This document shows positions 61,926 to 64,000 of a DNA stretch of 64,000 nt, piece by piece; positions within the stretch are counted from its first letter, which is position 1; the number at the start of each line of letters is the position of its first letter. Source of the stretch: Labrys sp. WJW (GTDB lineage: Bacteria; Pseudomonadota; Alphaproteobacteria; Rhizobiales; Labraceae); NCBI RefSeq assembly GCF_001676615.1, contig NZ_LYXZ01000002.1:62001-126000 (forward strand), written 5' to 3'. The position numbers and the translations under genes were made by a program. The notes beneath the pieces are model-generated. The model did no database searches, was not told the origin of the DNA, and was given only the letters and a program-made list of their open reading frames with translations.

Positions 61926-62759
61926 ATGCGCCTGCCAGGATTGGGCATGGCAATGCTCAGGCTCTTCCTTCGCGAATTCTGGCTGTTCGGCCTCAAGCAG
62001 GCCTGGGCCTGCCTGTTCGGCGGCTCCTTCCTCGCCCTGATCCTGGCGACCCGCTTCTATTATCCCGAAGGCGCCTGGCTTGGCCGCTACGATTTCCTCT
62101 GCTTTGCGGCTTTAGGCATTCAGGGCCTTCTGCTGGCGCTCAAGCTCGAGACCTGGGAAGAGGCCGCCGTGATCGCGGTCTTCCACGTCGTCGGCACCAT
62201 CATGGAGATCTACAAGACCCAGGCTGGTTCCTGGGCCTATCCCGAGCCAAGCCTGCTCAGGATCGGCGAAGTGCCATTGTTCTCGGGCTTCATGTATTCG
62301 GCCGTCGGCAGCTATATCGCCCGGGCGGCTCGCCTGTTCGACTTTCGCTACAGCTGCTATCCGCGCATGCGCTGGACGATCCTGCTGGCGGCGTTGATCT
62401 ATGTGAATTTCTTCACTCACCATTTCCTGCCGGACATTCGCCTCGGCCTGTTCGCCGCCATCGGCATCCTGTTCTGGCGCACGCAGATCTATTTCACGGT
62501 GGATCGCGAGCCGCGTTCCATGCCCCTGCTGCTCGGCTTCCTACTGGTCGCCTTCTTCATCTGGATCGCCGAGAACATCGGCAGTTTCGGCCAGGTCTGG
62601 ATCTATCCCAACCAGCGCCATGGCTTTGCCCTGGTCTCCCCGGGCAAGCTCGGTGCCTGGTATCTGTTGATGATCGTCAGCTTCGTGCTGGTGTCGCTGG
62701 TGCACCGGCCGGTATTGCTGAGACGCGCTTCCCGCCGACCGGAGCCTATTGCCGGCTGA
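61926..62759 (+). CDS. DUF817 family membrane protein
   Basis: A 277-residue membrane protein with about eight spans matching DUF817, a family without known activity. Distinctive blocks are FLREFWLFGLKQAWACLFGGSFLALIL (after the start), VFHVVGTIMEIYKTQAGSWAYPEPSLLRIGEVPLFSGFMYSAVGSYIARAARLF and FWIAENIGSFGQVWIYPNQ-like (FFIWIAENIGSFGQVWIYPNQRHGF), rich in conserved Tyr, Trp and Glu. ATG 61926 follows CGAGGCTGC; ATG 61947 is also possible. It is divergent from the binding-protein gene and overlaps the 3' end of the convergent thioesterase gene by 14 bp. Confidence 0.83.
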   Translation: MRLPGLGMAMLRLFLREFWLFGLKQAWACLFGGSFLALILATRFYYPEGAWLGRYDFLCFAALGIQGLLLALKLETWEEAAVIAVFHVVGTIMEIYKTQAGSWAYPEPSLLRIGEVPLFSGFMYSAVGSYIARAARLFDFRYSCYPRMRWTILLAALIYVNFFTHHFLPDIRLGLFAAIGILFWRTQIYFTVDREPRSMPLLLGFLLVAFFIWIAENIGSFGQVWIYPNQRHGFALVSPGKLGAWYLLMIVSFVLVSLVHRPVLLRRASRRPEPIAG

Positions 62760-63264
62760 GCGGCGCCGGGGTTCGTATGGCGCGGCCGACGATCTCGGGG
62801 GTAGGCAGATAGCCGTGCGAGGTGCGCATCTCGGCAAGATTGTCGATGATGTCGCACGGGAAAGGGGCCACCCGCCGGGTCGCCATGTCGATGTTGAGGG
62901 AAATCAACTCACAGGTCGCCGACACCCAGCCTTCGGTGGCGTGGCAGAGTTCCTCATAGATGTGCAAGCGCTTTTCGTCATAGCCGACCAGTTGCAGGCG
63001 CACCCGCACGGGGTCGTCGAGGTGAAGTTCACGTTTGTAGATGACATGCACTTCGCCTGTGAAGAACGACATGCCTCGCTCGTGGATGTAATCCTCGCCC
63101 AGACCGACGAGCGACAGTGCCTCGCCAAGGGCGTTGTCGAACAGCACGTGATAATAGGCCATGTTCAGATGGCCGTTATAGTCGATCCAATGCGGCTCGA
63201 TGCGCATCTGCGAGGATACGAACGGCGCGAAGAACAATGCCGGCAATTTGCTGGTGTCAAACAT
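62746..63264 (-). CDS. hot-dog fold acyl-CoA thioesterase
   Basis: A 172-residue 4HBT/FadM-like thioesterase: MRIEPHWIDYNGHLNMAYYHVLFDNALGEAL, where the D-x-x-G-H-x-N motif carries the catalytic Asp, then YIHERGMSFFTGEVHVIYKRELHLDDPVRVRLQLVGYDEKRLHIYEELCHATEG and the late ISLNIDMATRRVAPFP. Thioesterases of this group can occur near carnitine/betaine genes (betainyl-CoA thioesterase), but the betaine importer here is not an operon partner, so that link is only suggestive. ATG 63264 is chosen over GTG 63276. The 3' end overlaps DUF817. Confidence 0.85.
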   Translation of the reverse strand: MFDTSKLPALFFAPFVSSQMRIEPHWIDYNGHLNMAYYHVLFDNALGEALSLVGLGEDYIHERGMSFFTGEVHVIYKRELHLDDPVRVRLQLVGYDEKRLHIYEELCHATEGWVSATCELISLNIDMATRRVAPFPCDIIDNLAEMRTSHGYLPTPEIVGRAIRTPAPLSRQ

Positions 63265-63310
63265 CTCCGCCCCCACGCCACAAAGTCTTCCGCCCTCTCA
63301 ATCCACTTCA

Positions 63311-63353
63311 AACTGAATATCCGAACCTGTTGGGCAGGCTCGGATATTCAGTT
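63311..63353. promoter_or_regulatory. perfect 14-bp inverted repeat between divergent thioesterase and oxidase genes
   Basis: AACTGAATATCCGA (63311-63324) and TCGGATATTCAGTT (63340-63353) are exact inverted arms; inside, CCTG/CAGG adds a second short stem. The site is roughly central in the 210-bp divergent gap, suiting a shared operator or an RNA hairpin in one leader. Confidence 0.55.
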
Positions 63354-63474
63354 CGTTTCAGAACTGTCCGCACCGAACGAGGGCGGATCGATCACGATCG
63401 CGATACCCTCTGGCGCAGGCCTTCCAAGTCAGTGTATGCCAAATGGCTGATACCTCAAGAAAAAGTAGCATATT

Positions 63475-64000
63475 ATGGTCAATTCCGGCGCAAATTCCCG
63501 GCGCTACCACCCAGAAGATCTGTCCGCCGTCTGCGATGCCCTTGCCGGGCAATTCGGTCCGCGCTTTTCGGCAGGCCAGGCCCTGCGCGACCAGCATGCG
63601 AGCACGCTGACCTGGCTGCCGGCGCAGGCGCCGGATGCCGTGGTCTTTCCCGAGAATGAAGGAGAAGTGGCCGACATCGTCCGGCTGTGCGCCCGTCATG
63701 GCGTGCCGATCATTCCCTATGGTACCGGGACCGGCCTGGAGGGGCACGTCAATGCGCCGGAAGGCGGCATCTCCGTCGACACCAGCCGCATGAACGCCAT
63801 CGTGGCCGTGCATGCCGAAGACCTCGATGCCGTGGTGCAGCCAGGGGTCACGCGCAAGCAGCTCAACGACTATCTGCGCGACCAGGGATTGTTCTTCCCC
63901 ATCGATCCCGGCGCCGACGCTTCCCTGGGCGGCATGGCGGCGACGCGCGCTTCGGGCACCAATGCCGTGCGCTACGGCACCATGAAGGACAACGTCCTTT
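63475..64000 (+). CDS. FAD-binding oxidase/dehydrogenase, GlcD/D-lactate dehydrogenase type, 5' part
   Basis: The frame opens at ATG 63475 (MVNSGANSRRYHPEDLSAVC) and is still open at the window end, so about 175 N-terminal residues are seen. They form a PCMH-type FAD domain: PDAVVFPENEGEVADIVRLCARHGVPIIPYGTGTGLEGHVN, DLDAVVQPGVTRKQLNDYLRDQGLFFPIDPGADASLGGMAATRASGTNAVRYGTMKDNVL. The GTGTGLEG loop and the GADASLGGMAATRASGTNAVRYG segment bind the FAD pyrophosphate. This pattern fits FAD-linked D-2-hydroxy-acid dehydrogenases (D-lactate or glycolate oxidase GlcD). The C-terminal, substrate-determining domain is outside the window. Confidence 0.93.
   Translation, partial: MVNSGANSRRYHPEDLSAVCDALAGQFGPRFSAGQALRDQHASTLTWLPAQAPDAVVFPENEGEVADIVRLCARHGVPIIPYGTGTGLEGHVNAPEGGISVDTSRMNAIVAVHAEDLDAVVQPGVTRKQLNDYLRDQGLFFPIDPGADASLGGMAATRASGTNAVRYGTMKDNVL

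Noticed and set aside
60686..62812. 708-residue plus-strand open frame
   Set aside because: It runs antisense through the binding-protein gene and out of frame through the DUF817 gene, and matches nothing.

Overview
The window is GC-rich chromosomal DNA from an alphaproteobacterium, most likely a member of Hyphomicrobiales. The evidence is the gene order rsmH-ftsL-ftsI-murE-mraY-murD-ftsW-murG-murC-murB-ftsQ-ftsA-ftsZ-lpxC-bamD-recN-ligA, an FtsZ of about 554 residues with a long proline/alanine-rich linker, a class A RNase P RNA, an ArsR-methyltransferase fusion next to metF, and short palindromic intergenic elements of the kind common in that order. I cannot fix the genus. No tRNA, rRNA, insertion sequence, prophage or CRISPR array was seen.

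Layout. 1-551: 3' end of an AroG-type DAHP synthase. 697-7000: mixed housekeeping genes (small membrane protein, MOSC protein, RibD-C reductase, ArsR-methyltransferase regulator with metF, an AAC(3)-family and GNAT acetyltransferase pair, a B3/B4-domain protein). 7152-14752: ZntB-type transporter, AmpD-like amidase, rnpB, then a possible stress block (GlsB-type membrane protein, CsbD, a three-PAS LuxR regulator, a transglutaminase-like protein) and two minus-strand exported proteins. 15027-43371: the division and cell wall (dcw) cluster followed by lpxC, bamD, recN and ligA. 43355-45900: small exported protein and an AraC regulator with azlCD. 45973-50121: minus-strand pepP-type peptidase, prmA and an aminotransferase. 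50181-57309: cytochrome P450, DAACS symporter, UvrD helicase, EamA and LysE exporters. 57493-61627: a glycine-betaine-type ABC importer with a fused double permease. 61926-64000: DUF817 membrane protein, hot-dog thioesterase and the 5' end of an FAD-linked oxidase.

How the genes work together. The dcw genes cover most steps from UDP-MurNAc to lipid II and septum building (MurC, MurB, MurD, MurE, MraY, MurG, FtsW, FtsI, FtsL, FtsQ, FtsA, FtsZ). However, murF, ddl and mraZ are absent from their usual slots, and two foreign-looking blocks split the cluster: LysR/tautomerase plus TetR/hydrolase between murD and ftsW, and AlkD plus two nucleotidyltransferase-like genes between murC and murB.

The most informative regulatory signals are: a 19-bp box repeated upstream of both the AraC gene and azlC, each copy 19 or 20 bp before a TAT-type -10 element; an inverted repeat at the ArsR-methyltransferase/metF promoter; an inverted repeat before the DAACS gene; and a recurring 20-bp hairpin (consensus GGCGGGTCTTCAGACCCGCC) at seven gene ends, one copy of which supplies the last codons of recN.
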